Origin: an uncultured Ruminococcus sp.
Lineage (GTDB): Bacteria; Bacillota; Clostridia; Oscillospirales; Ruminococcaceae
Assembly (NCBI GenBank): GCA_947624255.1
Contig: CANQJO010000012.1
Coordinates: 1-61,026, forward strand
DNA: 61,026 bases
Direction: 5' to 3'
Of this stretch, positions 51,034 through 60,953 are shown piece by piece; within the stretch, counting starts at the first letter, position 1, and every line of letters starts with the position of its first letter. Made by a program: the position numbers and the translations under genes. A model generated the notes under the pieces. That model had not been told where the DNA came from and searched no databases. It was given only the letters and a program-made list of their open reading frames with translations.

Positions 51034-53052
51034 TCAGACACCCCTGTAAAATAGTCCTCGTGTAACTGTGTGATTTGGCCGCACGCCTGAGAGCAGATCC
51101 TCTACGGCGGCGGCATCTTCATCGGCAAGCATTACCTCGCCGAATGACAAGGTTTCCATTTGAGAATACCTGTCAGCCATATAAAGACAGTCGACGTTGA
51201 GTATCTCTGTATAGCCGCCTGAGCAGATCACCGGAAAAGAGCGTCCTGTGCGGTCGGTAAGATGATGCCTGCACCGTTTACAGCCTGTCTGATCCTTTAT
51301 GGGACAGTTTCTTGTAAGCATTACCGGTAACTTTCCGGCAACTACTGCTCCTATCGGAAGAATTGTATGAAGTTCGTTTATCTGAGAGAGTTTCAGCTCC
51401 GGAGAGATAACGCAATCCTCAAGACCAAGGGCACTCATCTGCTCTGCACCAAAGGAGTTCATTATATTCAGTGAAAAGCTGCCATGCAGCCTGAATCCGA
51501 GTTTTCTGCCGATCGCAATACTGTCCGGAGTGTGGCACATCAGCCGCTGTGCGCCAAGCTCACGGAGTTCACTAAGGCGGGAAATGACCATTTCCTCATG
51601 GGAAATAAAACGGGGAGGCGATACTATCAGCCGCTCTCCGAAAGCCTTGATGACATCGGTATCTATCAGCTCCATAGGGAGTATCAATGCCTGAGCCGAT
51701 GCAGCAGCATCAGCCTGCTCACGGCTGCGGCAGAAGACTCTCAGCGGTAACGGTGATCGTCCGTGTGCGGCGGACGATCCCGGATCCGGAGTATACTCTG
51801 TTATAGTATAGACGGGAGTATTTTTTCTGATGATCTCATTTGTGAGCTTTTCGATCAGCTCACGGCGAAGCCTGTTCAGCGTGCCGGGAGACACAGCCGC
51901 AGTGCCGTCGATATCTCCCGTAACATCTCCGCAGAGAAAAACCGTACCTCCCAGACGGGAAAGCTGTGTTCTTAAAAGCTCAATATCTGCCGGACGATTC
52001 ACAGCCCTCTGAGGAGGAGCATCTGTAACAGTGACAGTGACCTCACCGCATGAAGCGCTTACTGTCAAAGGAGTGCCCGGCTTCACAACAGCATGGAAAT
52101 CAACACGGTGTACCTGACGCTCATTCCGGCAGAGCTTATGTATTCCGGGAAGAAATGAAGGCGCAGCGATAACGTCCTCCTTTTTGCGGATACCGAACAT
52201 ATCTTGCCGAACGCCGGTGTAATATCCGTCAGTGAAACCGCTCCGAGAGAAAACGCCTTTCAGCAGCTCCATATCCGGAGGAAGTCCCTCAAGTGAGGCT
52301 TTCAGTTCATTCACAGCCGAAGCAACGTACTCCGGGCGTTTCATTCTGCCCTCTATTTTCAGAGAGTCAACACCGATCGACGCAAGCTCACGTGCCTGCG
52401 GTATGATCGAAAGATCTTTCAGAGACAAGCTGTGTGCCGGAGTGTTATCGGCTGAAAAGGGCAGACGGCAAGCCTGTCCGCAGCAGCCCCGATTTGCTGA
52501 ACGTGAGCCTATCATTGCCGACATATAGCACTGTCCCGAAACGGACATACACAGAGCTCCATGGACGAAAATTTCTGTTTCTATATCCTCACGGCAGATT
52601 TTCTCTATGGCATCACGGTCAAGCTCACGGGCAGGAACTATCCGTGAAAAGCCCTGCTCCTTCAACAGGCGTGCTCCCTCAACTGTATGTACCGACATCT
52701 GTGTAGATGCGTGGAGAACCGCATCGGGAACGCATTTCTTTATGAGGTGCATTACTCCCCAGTCCTGTATGATATACGCATCAACGCCGATAGATGCGGT
52801 AAATTTTATGTATTCACAGAACCCTGCCGATTCCTCATCGGTGATGAGCGTATTTACCGCAAGGTATATCTTAGCACCGTATTTGTGGCAGAGCTCCGCT
52901 GCCTGCGGCAACTCCTCACGGGAGAAGTTTTCAGCAGAATTCCTTGCAGAATAGTTTTTCCCTCCGATGTATACGGCATCAGCACCTGTTCTCAGAGCAG
53001 CCTGCAAAGCCTCCATGCTTCCTGCCGGAGCAAGTATCTCCGGGTGACACAT
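51034..53052 (-). CDS. U32-family peptidase/hydroxylase (RlhA/YhbU-like)
   Basis: 672 residues. N-terminal U32 domain (L-A-P-A-G-S-M-E-A-L, then V-H-G-A-L-C-M-S-V-S-G-Q-C-Y-M-S and R-G-C-C-G-Q-A-C-R) with the four conserved Cys of the family; C-terminal DUF3656-type part ending in another Cys group (N-C-P-I-K-D-Q-T-G-C-K-R-C). Length agrees with RlhA, which hydroxylates 23S rRNA; peptidase activity is not certain for this group. Overlaps the zapA stop by 1-3 nt. Confidence 0.88.
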   Translation of the reverse strand: MCHPEILAPAGSMEALQAALRTGADAVYIGGKNYSARNSAENFSREELPQAAELCHKYGAKIYLAVNTLITDEESAGFCEYIKFTASIGVDAYIIQDWGVMHLIKKCVPDAVLHASTQMSVHTVEGARLLKEQGFSRIVPARELDRDAIEKICREDIETEIFVHGALCMSVSGQCYMSAMIGSRSANRGCCGQACRLPFSADNTPAHSLSLKDLSIIPQARELASIGVDSLKIEGRMKRPEYVASAVNELKASLEGLPPDMELLKGVFSRSGFTDGYYTGVRQDMFGIRKKEDVIAAPSFLPGIHKLCRNERQVHRVDFHAVVKPGTPLTVSASCGEVTVTVTDAPPQRAVNRPADIELLRTQLSRLGGTVFLCGDVTGDIDGTAAVSPGTLNRLRRELIEKLTNEIIRKNTPVYTITEYTPDPGSSAAHGRSPLPLRVFCRSREQADAAASAQALILPMELIDTDVIKAFGERLIVSPPRFISHEEMVISRLSELRELGAQRLMCHTPDSIAIGRKLGFRLHGSFSLNIMNSFGAEQMSALGLEDCVISPELKLSQINELHTILPIGAVVAGKLPVMLTRNCPIKDQTGCKRCRHHLTDRTGRSFPVICSGGYTEILNVDCLYMADRYSQMETLSFGEVMLADEDAAAVEDLLSGVRPNHTVTRGLFYRGV

Positions 53053-53417
53053 CAGATGCTGTCCTTGAGCTGTCTCAGCTTGACCATATTCTCAAGCTGA
53101 ACGATCTTTGAGCGCAGCACCTCTATTTCCTTCTGAGCAGCATCACGTTCAATGCGGGATTTTCCTGCCTCATCAACATACTCCTTTGTCTGAGTGCGGA
53201 TATTGTCCAGCTTCTGATTTGATTTGTTAAGGTCGTCAAGGAGACTGAGAGCTACCATTATTGCCGCCGTATATGGAGAAGATCCGCTGCCGGAGTTCAT
53301 AAGCTCATTGATCCTTGACTCCAGTGATCTTGCAAGAGCAAAAACGTAGTTAGGAGTTTCTGCCGTACGCAGCTTATACTCCTTGCCACAGATAATTACT
53401 TTAACATCGTTAAGCAT
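53052..53417 (-). CDS. zapA: cell division protein ZapA
   Basis: 121 residues from the ATG at 53415-53417 behind AAAGGAAGAAACAAA. Starts D-V-K-V-I-I-C-G-K-E-Y-K-L-R-T, then a long C-terminal coiled coil (about 65-120). ZapA bundles FtsZ filaments. First gene of a zapA-U32-dut operon. Confidence 0.85.
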   Translation of the reverse strand: MLNDVKVIICGKEYKLRTAETPNYVFALARSLESRINELMNSGSGSSPYTAAIMVALSLLDDLNKSNQKLDNIRTQTKEYVDEAGKSRIERDAAQKEIEVLRSKIVQLENMVKLRQLKDSI

Positions 53418-53461
53418 TTTGTTTCTTCCTTTCCATGGGCAAAAATTATGTACCAAAGTAG

Positions 53462-53490
53462 ATTATATCACAAAACTCTGATGAAGTCAA
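53462..53490 (-). promoter_or_regulatory. promoter of the zapA operon
   Basis: Minus strand: TTGACT (53485-53490), 17-bp spacer, TATAAT (53462-53467), 45 nt before the zapA start. Confidence 0.8.
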
Positions 53491-53496
53491 TGGCAT

Positions 53497-54775
53497 TATA
53501 TGAACAAATTTGTTTTTATTTCGTTCAAGTAAATTCTCAAACTAAATTCCGCAGCGGAAGATCAAGGTAGCGGAAACGATGCACAAGGAGGGATTAAGTT
53601 ATAGGGAAGCAGCAAGACAATTTGAAATATCAGGCCATAATTTAGTTGCCAAATGGGAACGAATCTACCTTGAAGAAGGGGCAAAGGGACCACGCATTAA
53701 ACGTCGTGGACGCAAGTCAACAAGACGCCCGCCAAATCTGAAGAAAGGAGCTGAAGAGGATCTGATTGCGGAGAACCAGCGTCTTCGTGCGGAGAACGCA
53801 TACCTAAAAAAATTGAATGCCTTGGTTGCCGAGAGGGTACGGCAAGAGAAAAAGCACAAGTGATATGGGAACTGAGGCATAAACATAAAGTAGGTCTGCT
53901 CATTGAGATTGCCGGGATTCCTCGCAGTACTTACTACTATTACAGCAAGCAGTTTGAGAATCCAAAGCCGGATAAATACGCTGAGATCAAAGTAGAAATT
54001 CGCAGGATATATGACGAAAACAAAGGTCGCTACGGCTATCGCAGAATTACGAAAGAATTGCAAAAAACACATAAGATCAATCACAAAACAGTTTTGAGAT
54101 TAATGCGCAAAATGGGAATTTTCTGCCGTGTACGCATGAAGAAATATAACTCTTTCAAGGGCGAGGTCGGCAGAATCGCTCCTAATCTCCTTGAGCGTAA
54201 TTTTAAGGCGGATAAGCCTAATCAGAAGTGGGTAACAGATGTGACAGAGTTTGCTCTGTATGGTATCAAGCCGTATCTGTCGCTGATCATCTATCTTTTT
54301 AAGGGTGATGTTATGCCCTACAATCTGAGTTACCACCCGAATTTAAGCTAAGTGAAAGATATGCTTAATATGACATTTGCGAAAATTCCAGATAATACCA
54401 ACCTTATTCTGCACTTCGATCAAGACTGGCAGTATCAGCACAAGCATTATCAGAAAATGCTCAAAGACAAAGGCATTCAGCAGAGTATGTCACGAAAAGG
54501 TAATTGCCTTGACAACGCCTGTGCAGAGAATTTCTTCAGTCTGTTGAAAACAGAGCTTCTATACTTGCAGGAATTTGACTCTGTTGAACACTTCATCTCC
54601 GATCTGCACGGTTATATTGAATGGTACAACACAAAGCGTATAAAGCTTAAACTTGATACTTTGTCTCCCATTGAATACAGACTCAATGCTGCATAGCAAA
54701 AGCGACCAAGAATTCTCTTAGTCGCTTTGCATAGATTCTTTACAAAAATTTTGTCTAACTTTTTGAGGTCAATTC
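53497..54775 (+). mobile_element. IS3-family element (IS150 group), 5'-truncated
   Basis: Contains OrfA and OrfB in the usual overlapping order and a right end (about 54745-54775) with the GTCTAACTTTTTGAGG terminal sequence. No matching inverted repeat is found on the left side near 53500, where OrfA also lacks its proper start. A hairpin with T-rich surroundings (54698-54728) follows OrfB. A second 3' end of the same family is at 4056-4180. Confidence 0.8.
53579..54696 (+). pseudogene. IS3-family transposase OrfA/OrfB, broken
   Basis: OrfA (to 53863) has a helix-turn-helix (S-Y-R-E-A-A-R-Q-F-E-I) and a Leu-zipper helix (N-Q-R-L-R-A-E-N-A-Y-L-K-K-L-N); its in-frame upstream codons begin after a stop, so the start is lost. 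OrfB (from 53860) has HTH_21 and the rve domain: W-V-T-D-V-T-E-F (first Asp), an in-frame TAA at 54349-54351, then F-D-Q-D-W-Q-Y-Q and D-N-A-C-A-E-N-F-F (last Glu). The nonsense codon replaces a likely Gln. The second Asp motif S-D-Q-G is altered to F-D-Q-D. Not functional. Confidence 0.85.
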
Positions 54776-55488
54776 ATACCGGTTCGGTTCACTTTTAAAG
54801 CGAGGAGTATTCCCGAATTTTTTCTGAGCTGCCGAAAATAGTTCTTCGGAAATAATGGCTTCATGCTTGCCGTCGATAAGTATATTATTTTCCGGTTCAG
54901 AGCGTGAGCAGGATATGACGAGTTCACCGTTATCATATTTTTTACCGTTTTTCTCCGGTTACGGCGAATCTTGCCTATGTAGACAGGATTACGCAGCATA
55001 TCACATATCGCAGGATTCGTCCGGTAAGGAGACCTTCTCGGTTTGATCCCGAGATTATTCATCCGATGAGCGATGGTCGTTGTTCCGAGTCCTTCAGTGA
55101 CAAATAATTCAAAAATCAGCTTTACTGTATCAGCTTCGCAGTTTGGAGTGAGAGTATATGCTTTTCCGATTTTGACTTTATCATATCCATATGCAGGAAT
55201 CGAGCCTATAAAATTTCCCTCGCCGACAGAGCCAATACTCCCTTTCATCATGATCTCTTTGACATATTCAAGATAATCGTTTCCTCTCATAAGCTCCATT
55301 TCAAAGAATTTTCTATCAAACTTATCAGAAAAATTATACGTTTTGTTAGGAGTAATTATAATAGTATCGGTATAGCGAAATGCTCTGATAATAGCTCCGC
55401 AGTCGCTGAGATGTTTAAGGCAACCAGTACAACTATTCCCGAATATTATTAAGCGAGGTAATAACGCTATGGAGCTAAACCTCTGCAA
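54769..55488 (-). pseudogene. large serine recombinase, middle/C-terminal fragment
   Basis: The recombinase domain is clear (G-S-I-P-A-Y-G-Y-D-K-V, I-F-E-L-F-V-T-E-G-L-G-T-T-T-I-A, L-R-N-P-V-Y-I-G-K-I). The catalytic resolvase domain is missing except for a possible tail. After K-I-R-R-N-R-R-K a one-base deletion in an A run (near 54945) shifts the frame; the other frame continues D-N-G-E-L-V-I-S-C-S-R-S-E-P-E-N-N-I-L-I-D-G-K as in intact relatives. The end is cut at the IS3 right end. A decayed element gene. Confidence 0.8.
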
Positions 55489-55783
55489 ATAAACTGTTAC
55501 CGAAGCCGAAAAAATTTATGTATTCAGAAGTGAAAAGGCAATAGTCATAGTAAACGATCCGATCCTTTCAGAGTAAGAATACGAGCGTCGCTGTAAGGCT
55601 TGTGATACTGATTTCACTCTAAAACCTGACAGCCTTTGCGAAAATCCTGCACCTTTTACTGCATCAAAGTGACTCGACATACATCAGTATGGCTTTGTCA
55701 CTTTAGCGTTGTCGCTATGGATATTGCCCGGGACGAGGCGGTAAAAAAATCGCAAAGAAAAATATATGATCACTCCCTCTAAA
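55489..55783. other. gene-free stretch between mobile debris and lipoprotein gene
   Basis: No gene is visible. TGATACTGATTTCACTCTAAAA at 55608-55629 resembles 15929-15950 in the other IS-rich region. The remainder is unremarkable. Confidence 0.35.
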
Positions 55784-55823
55784 AATAAAAAGGCAGCACT
55801 CAAAAATCCTTTCGAGTGCTGCC
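55784..55823 (-). terminator. terminator after the Thr-rich lipoprotein gene
   Basis: Minus strand: GGCAGCACTC (55814-55823) pairs with GAGTGCTGCC (55792-55801), followed by TTTTTATTTTTA. It starts about 17 nt after the stop. Confidence 0.9.
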
Positions 55824-55839
55824 ACGATGCTATTGTTCG

Positions 55840-56664
55840 TTATGGTTCATATATATACTCGATTCGGTCAAAGTCCTTATTGTACACCCAGATCGAAGCC
55901 ACATCAGTTGAACCTTTGCCGGTCAGGTTTTCTACATATATACTTAAATAACCGTCCACAGTATCAACGATCTTATCGCCCTTATAGAACAGGAGCTTAA
56001 ACTTTCCTAAAGAGCCTGCTTCATCGGCTGTCTGCTCAAAGGTGATAAACAGATCATCTCCGGAGCGATTATACTGAACCATCTCAACTGCATTGCGCTC
56101 TCCGGTCATAAAGGAGTCCTCCTTAGCCTTGGCGCTTGGTTTGATATCTGCATTTGAAATGTCCCCGTCAAAGGAGTAGCGGAAGTAGTTGTACTTTCCT
56201 TCCGTCAGCGTAATATCATCTGAACTCTTACCGATCACGTTGCCGTCGGACGAATAAGCCAGCAGTGTACCCGAAATACTCACATCTTTCTTTGCAAGTA
56301 CCTTGTGTATCACGACAGTATAGCCGATAGCGTCCTGAAAGGTCGATGTTTCGACAATATCGTAGTATTCATTGTGTTCATAGGTACTTTCCGACATTTC
56401 CTTTGGAGGTTCATCGGGAGTGGTTGTTTCAGCTTCGGTAGCAGCCTCAGTGGTGGTGCTTGTCTCAGTCTCGGTCGTAGTTTCCTCTGTGGAAGTTGCA
56501 TCGGTTGTTTCCTCCGACTTGGAGTGAGTTGCCGCCTCATTAGTAATTACCGAATTATCGACCTTTTCCTCTGACCGATCGCCGCTTCCGCACCCGCAAA
56601 GTGAGAAAGACAGGCACATTATAAGTGCAAACAGACCTTTTTTGATGTTATTCAGCTTGTTCAT
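55840..56664 (-). CDS. lipoprotein with Thr/Glu-rich linker, unknown function
   Basis: 274 residues. Signal peptide with lipobox L-C-G-C (Cys25 region), a Thr/Glu/Ala linker (about 45-95) and a beta-rich domain (about 100-270) with D-A-I-G-Y-T-V-V-I-H-K-V-L-A-K-K and an internal F-I-T-F-E-Q-T-A-D-E-A-G. The domain resembles exported FxLYD-type beta-sandwich domains; this is only a fold-level impression. It is downstream of the kinase gene with 255 nt between, so it may be a separate transcript. Confidence 0.65.
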   Translation of the reverse strand: MNKLNNIKKGLFALIMCLSFSLCGCGSGDRSEEKVDNSVITNEAATHSKSEETTDATSTEETTTETETSTTTEAATEAETTTPDEPPKEMSESTYEHNEYYDIVETSTFQDAIGYTVVIHKVLAKKDVSISGTLLAYSSDGNVIGKSSDDITLTEGKYNYFRYSFDGDISNADIKPSAKAKEDSFMTGERNAVEMVQYNRSGDDLFITFEQTADEAGSLGKFKLLFYKGDKIVDTVDGYLSIYVENLTGKGSTDVASIWVYNKDFDRIEYIYEP

Positions 56665-56919
56665 ATTTATCCTCCGTTCTTATTTGATGAGCCGATATAT
56701 CCCTCATTCTTTTTTGCTGCCGCCGATCCGAGCAGAAGCGCCATCGTCAACCGGACACGGAGCAAAATCAATGGGAGCAATATACAGTATAACCTGTACC
56801 ATACACTTTTGAATGCCGCTCACCATATGACTTTTTGTTGCGCCTTTGCTTCCTGCTGATTACAGTATATCATACTTATTTTCGGGAATATAAAAACGGA
56901 TTCCAAAAAAAGCAGATCC
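56665..56919. other. intergenic, lipoprotein upstream region
   Basis: No gene. A TATACT on the minus strand (56864-56869) could be a -10 box for the lipoprotein gene; the -35 position reads TATATT, a weak match. Confidence 0.3.
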
Positions 56920-59628
56920 TCACGAACCTGCTTTCTCACGTATTTCAAGCGATACCTCCCGGCATATCCCCTGCTCCTTGTATTTTTTGTTGATCCGATC
57001 TATCTCAGCGATCAGATCACGGCATTTTGCAGTATCTCCTGTTTCCATGTAAATATCAAGCAAAATATTCAGCAGCTCTGCCTGTTTGTCGATATAGGAG
57101 AGCATTTCGGGATAGCTCTTGCAGATTGCCACAGCTTCTTCTATTTTATCGGCAGCCAAACGGAAATCATTATGATAATAAAAACAATTTGCTGTCGGGA
57201 TATGGATAATGTCAATGATCTCCAAATCGGTCGAAAAGACGTTTTTGGCGATGCACTCTGCCTGCTGCGTGAAAGACCGTGTTTTCTCAATATCCGGTTC
57301 AGCGAGCGTATAGTACCACGCCGACACCATACAGTAATAGCAATGTTTATCGCTGTTCTCCTCGATCAGATCACTGACCTTATCAAGCAATTCAGCGGCA
57401 TGATCGTAATATTCCGGATAGCTCCGTATCAGGATACTTGCCAAATCAAGATAATATTCCGTGAGATATTTCCACTTGCGCCTGTCAGTCTCCCGCTCCA
57501 TTTCAGATATCGCACGATCAGCCGAATTCAACAGCTTTTCAAGCAATTCTGCTTCTTCATCATTTTCGGGATAGTAAGCTCCGCCGAGCAGAGTATCATA
57601 ATAACAGCCAAGCATATCGAAATAAATACCTCTGATAATATGATGGTCATGCGTACTTGTGAAAGATTCGGCAGAATGCAGTATCTCCTTTATTTGAATA
57701 GCATCTGACATACCGTTATAAATGTCGGTCAATTTCTTGTGAAATTCCATAACAGCCACCTTTTCACCGGACCATTCCCAATAGCGAACAGTCTCTGCTA
57801 TGACAGGGTGTACCCTTATGCGCTCATCTGAATATATCCACCCCTCCGCAGACAGAGCCGACACCGTGTCAGGCTGAATATCGGGAAAAAACTTCTGCAC
57901 AAGACCTGTTTCAAGACCTCTCACATTCAGCAGCGAAAGAATTTTCAGCGTGAGCCTTGCATCGTCACTCACAGTTCCTGCATCGAACAGCGCAGAAATG
58001 ATAGCTGACAGCGTATCATACACTTCTTCGCCGTCCTTGTAGTTGCCGACCTTTTCGCCTGAAAACCGTGAAAAACCGTTCTCACGGATCAATTCAAGTG
58101 CCTTATAAATGTCAAGCCTGCCTGCTGCGATCTGCCGTGAAATAAGCTCTAAAACAAGTGTATGTCCCTGCACAAGCGTAATAATTTCCTCGAAACACAG
58201 CCATTCCTCCTTAGACGGTGTGCGTTCAAGGTTCAGAGAGATCAGCTTGCATAGATCCGCTGTATCAGCTATTGCACCGACCTCCATACAGGGAAAACTG
58301 TTTTTCGGCGGACGATTTCTTGATGCAATTATCACATCATATCCGCAGTCGATGATATGACTCAGGTTTTTTGTGATTTTACCGCTGAAATTGTCAAGCA
58401 CAAACAGCACCTTTTTTTCAGCACAGATACGCTTAAAAGCCTTTAGCTTTCGTGAGAAATAATCTTCCGGAGATTCGCCGTGCTGCCGTGATATCGTGCT
58501 TAATTGAAACTGCATATCATCGCAGAAAGTGTGCAGAAAATCACCGTCAAATGCAAGATACACAATGATCTCATATTTCGTGCGATATCTTGCAATATAG
58601 TTTTTTACCAATGTAGATTTTCCTATACCGCCGATACCCGTAATATATAGCACGGAATTTTTTTGCAGGCTTGCCGACATCTGCATGAGCTCTGCATCTC
58701 TGCCGACAAAATCGGGTGATACGGACGGCAGCATAGGGATAACGTAGTCTCGCCGATCGAGAATTTCCACAAGCTCACCGAGGAGCTTTGTGACCTCGTC
58801 CATACTCTGAAAGCGGTTTGTCGGAGACGAACGGATCGTACCACGAAACAGCCTTGTAAATAACGCCTGAACGTCCGGACGTTCAGTGAATTTGTGATAT
58901 TCATGCTTGCAGTCCTCAAACGGAAATCTTGAAAATCCCCTATGCTCCGGATCGGTAGAATGTCTCCCAAAAAGAAGATAAAAAACGATCTCACCGACCG
59001 TGTAAATATCCGCAGTGCAGCCGATCCTGCCTACAGAATAAGGACTTAGCTGTTCGGGCGCTGCCCACTCTCTTGTATAGAAAAACGGCATATTACCGCT
59101 GTTATTCACATCACGGATACTGTCAAAGTCGATAAGCTCCACAAGCTGTGTTATCGTATCATCGGGAGCATTTTGCAGAATAAAGATATTTTCCGGTTTC
59201 AGATCAAGGCAGAAAAATCCCGAGGTGTGGCAGTATCCTACAGTTTTAGCGATCGTTTTGCAAATCGCCGCATACTGCGGTAAATTGAGAGTATCAAGCT
59301 TGTCAAGTGTTGTGCCGTTATAGCAGGCAACATCAATAAATGCCGTATCATTTGTCTCAAATATGTGACTTACGGGCGGAGTCTGATTTTTCAGCAAAGA
59401 CTTCTGCCGCAGCGTATTCTGCATTTTTCCCGAAGCAAGAAATCGTGCCTTTCCGGCTTTAAGATCATCGCTGCTGCGGGGAGCATATTCTTTCAGAATA
59501 CATTTCGTCACAAATTCATCATAACTGCACTCCGCAAGATAAGCGATCGTATTCGCACCTTTTCCAAGCTGTTCTATTATTGTGTACTGCCTGCCGTCCG
59601 CAGAAAGTGTATCTCCGTTTTCAAGCAT
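56920..59628 (-). CDS. kinase-STAND NTPase-TPR signalling protein
   Basis: 902 residues, no membrane segment. Residues 1-290 are a Ser/Thr kinase domain: G-loop 22-30 (G-K-G-A-N-T-I-A-Y), Lys46, catalytic loop C-L-D-L-K-P-E-N (Asp142, Lys144, Asn147), D167-F-D in place of DFG, and A-P-E at 190-192. Residues 305-560 form a STAND (NB-ARC-like) ATPase: F-V-G-R-D-A-E-L, Walker A G-I-G-G-I-G-K-S-T (331-339), Walker B L-F-V-L-D-N-F (408-414) and I-I-A-S-R-N-R. Winged-helix and TPR-like helices follow to the end. The architecture is that of signal sensors that assemble on binding a trigger, including some phage-defence and regulatory proteins. The trigger and target are unknown. Confidence 0.8.
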   Translation of the reverse strand: MLENGDTLSADGRQYTIIEQLGKGANTIAYLAECSYDEFVTKCILKEYAPRSSDDLKAGKARFLASGKMQNTLRQKSLLKNQTPPVSHIFETNDTAFIDVACYNGTTLDKLDTLNLPQYAAICKTIAKTVGYCHTSGFFCLDLKPENIFILQNAPDDTITQLVELIDFDSIRDVNNSGNMPFFYTREWAAPEQLSPYSVGRIGCTADIYTVGEIVFYLLFGRHSTDPEHRGFSRFPFEDCKHEYHKFTERPDVQALFTRLFRGTIRSSPTNRFQSMDEVTKLLGELVEILDRRDYVIPMLPSVSPDFVGRDAELMQMSASLQKNSVLYITGIGGIGKSTLVKNYIARYRTKYEIIVYLAFDGDFLHTFCDDMQFQLSTISRQHGESPEDYFSRKLKAFKRICAEKKVLFVLDNFSGKITKNLSHIIDCGYDVIIASRNRPPKNSFPCMEVGAIADTADLCKLISLNLERTPSKEEWLCFEEIITLVQGHTLVLELISRQIAAGRLDIYKALELIRENGFSRFSGEKVGNYKDGEEVYDTLSAIISALFDAGTVSDDARLTLKILSLLNVRGLETGLVQKFFPDIQPDTVSALSAEGWIYSDERIRVHPVIAETVRYWEWSGEKVAVMEFHKKLTDIYNGMSDAIQIKEILHSAESFTSTHDHHIIRGIYFDMLGCYYDTLLGGAYYPENDEEAELLEKLLNSADRAISEMERETDRRKWKYLTEYYLDLASILIRSYPEYYDHAAELLDKVSDLIEENSDKHCYYCMVSAWYYTLAEPDIEKTRSFTQQAECIAKNVFSTDLEIIDIIHIPTANCFYYHNDFRLAADKIEEAVAICKSYPEMLSYIDKQAELLNILLDIYMETGDTAKCRDLIAEIDRINKKYKEQGICREVSLEIREKAGS

Positions 59629-59684
59629 ATCACCGACCTCCTTTCATCTATATTATAGGGCATCTGAAAAGAAGATTATAAAAA

Positions 59685-60836
59685 TCAATTCCGTTCATTC
59701 AGCAGATGAAGCGTAAGTATCGGATCATAGGAGTTTGCACAATACAATAACAGACAGTCAAACGGATGACGTACATACAGCTGTGCAAATCCGCAGGAGA
59801 TCAGCGTGTTATTCAGCTCATCATAAAAATCCATCAAACGGTTATTTACTTCATATTTGTCAGGCTCATAACCACGCTTTCTGTCATCAGCTTCAGCATC
59901 ACGGTAATAATTGCAGAATTTCAGCAGCATCAGTGTTTTGCGAAGCACCTCATAGGAAATACTGTCCCCCTTGATAATTTTGCCGAGCGTGACATCGTTC
60001 GGAAGTGACTCTGTAAAGCGTTTCGGGAGCTTTACCACGGCTTCTCCTTTATCACGGCTCTGGTAGCGATAGCCCAACAGCGCATCTATCGTCAAGCTGT
60101 TCAGCCTGTCGGGAGAGATGATCTCAACCGCACCGTCATCGAGAATACCGGCTTTCAATATTCCGATCTCATCATTGATGATCGAACGTGCAAGCTGAAA
60201 CTGCTGCTCATTATCGTAACAATGCTCCGACAAGTAATGCAGGAACTTTTCGTCATCGTCAATATCAAAAATCACAGCAGCGATCTGAGCGGTCGAAGTA
60301 TGGGCGTTTTCCTGCGATACAAAGCCTTTCGATCTTTCAAGCAATCCCGTCACCACAGAATACGGCTTATGATGATACAGACAGTACAGGAATACTGCAT
60401 CGACCTTAGATTTCACAATAAACGGAAGCGTGAGATAGTTTTTCTGAAAAAATGCAGCCGTCTGCTGATAGTCCATTTCAAGAGCATAGCATAGATCATA
60501 ATGATTCTGCCGATTGATGATACCGGGGCTTGTACCTTTGCACCACTCCTGCACCGTTCGGGGACAGCTTTTTCCGAGAACGGACTTGTAGCGCTTTTTT
60601 ATCTCGAACAGCATGATCTCTGTATCATGTGAGCTGCATTCGATGCCAAGCTGCGTGAGCCTTGCAGACAATCCCTCCAAAAAAACAGGATGAGCTTCAA
60701 GCTCTATCGCTCTGTTGATACCGTCACGAATATCATCGGCGGTCTCTGCGTTTACAGGTTCACCGAAACAAGTCTCGCTGTATATGTATTCTGTGAATTC
60801 ATCACGAGAAAGCTCCTGTTCGTTTTCTATACTCAT
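59685..60836 (-). CDS. uncharacterised partner of the kinase-STAND protein
   Basis: 383 residues, mostly helical, soluble, start ATG 56 nt upstream of the kinase gene in the same operon. No family recognised. Residues about 78-125 (Y-K-S-V-L-G-K, then T-V-Q-E-W-C-K-G-T-S-P-G-I-I-N-R-Q-N) have the spacing of an XRE-like helix-turn-helix. The remainder (Y-S-V-V-T-G-L-L-E-R, L-L-G-Y-R-Y-Q-S-R-D) shows no catalytic motif. A regulator or adaptor for the kinase is the simplest idea, unproved. Confidence 0.65.
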   Translation of the reverse strand: MSIENEQELSRDEFTEYIYSETCFGEPVNAETADDIRDGINRAIELEAHPVFLEGLSARLTQLGIECSSHDTEIMLFEIKKRYKSVLGKSCPRTVQEWCKGTSPGIINRQNHYDLCYALEMDYQQTAAFFQKNYLTLPFIVKSKVDAVFLYCLYHHKPYSVVTGLLERSKGFVSQENAHTSTAQIAAVIFDIDDDEKFLHYLSEHCYDNEQQFQLARSIINDEIGILKAGILDDGAVEIISPDRLNSLTIDALLGYRYQSRDKGEAVVKLPKRFTESLPNDVTLGKIIKGDSISYEVLRKTLMLLKFCNYYRDAEADDRKRGYEPDKYEVNNRLMDFYDELNNTLISCGFAQLYVRHPFDCLLLYCANSYDPILTLHLLNERN

Positions 60837-60905
60837 AACATTGTCCTTTCTTCCGATGTGATAAAGATGCTGAAGGCTGATTTTTATTGAAATATTGCTG
60901 CATTT

Positions 60906-60934
60906 ATTATAGCATTTGAATTGAATTGTGTCAA
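60906..60934 (-). promoter_or_regulatory. consensus promoter of the kinase-STAND operon
   Basis: Minus strand: TTGACA (60929-60934), 17-bp spacer, TATAAT (60906-60911); both boxes are exact consensus. About 70 nt before the start at 60836. The IS5-family end at 60954 lies 20 bp further upstream. Confidence 0.85.
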
Positions 60935-60953
60935 GAATAGGATAGAACTCATT

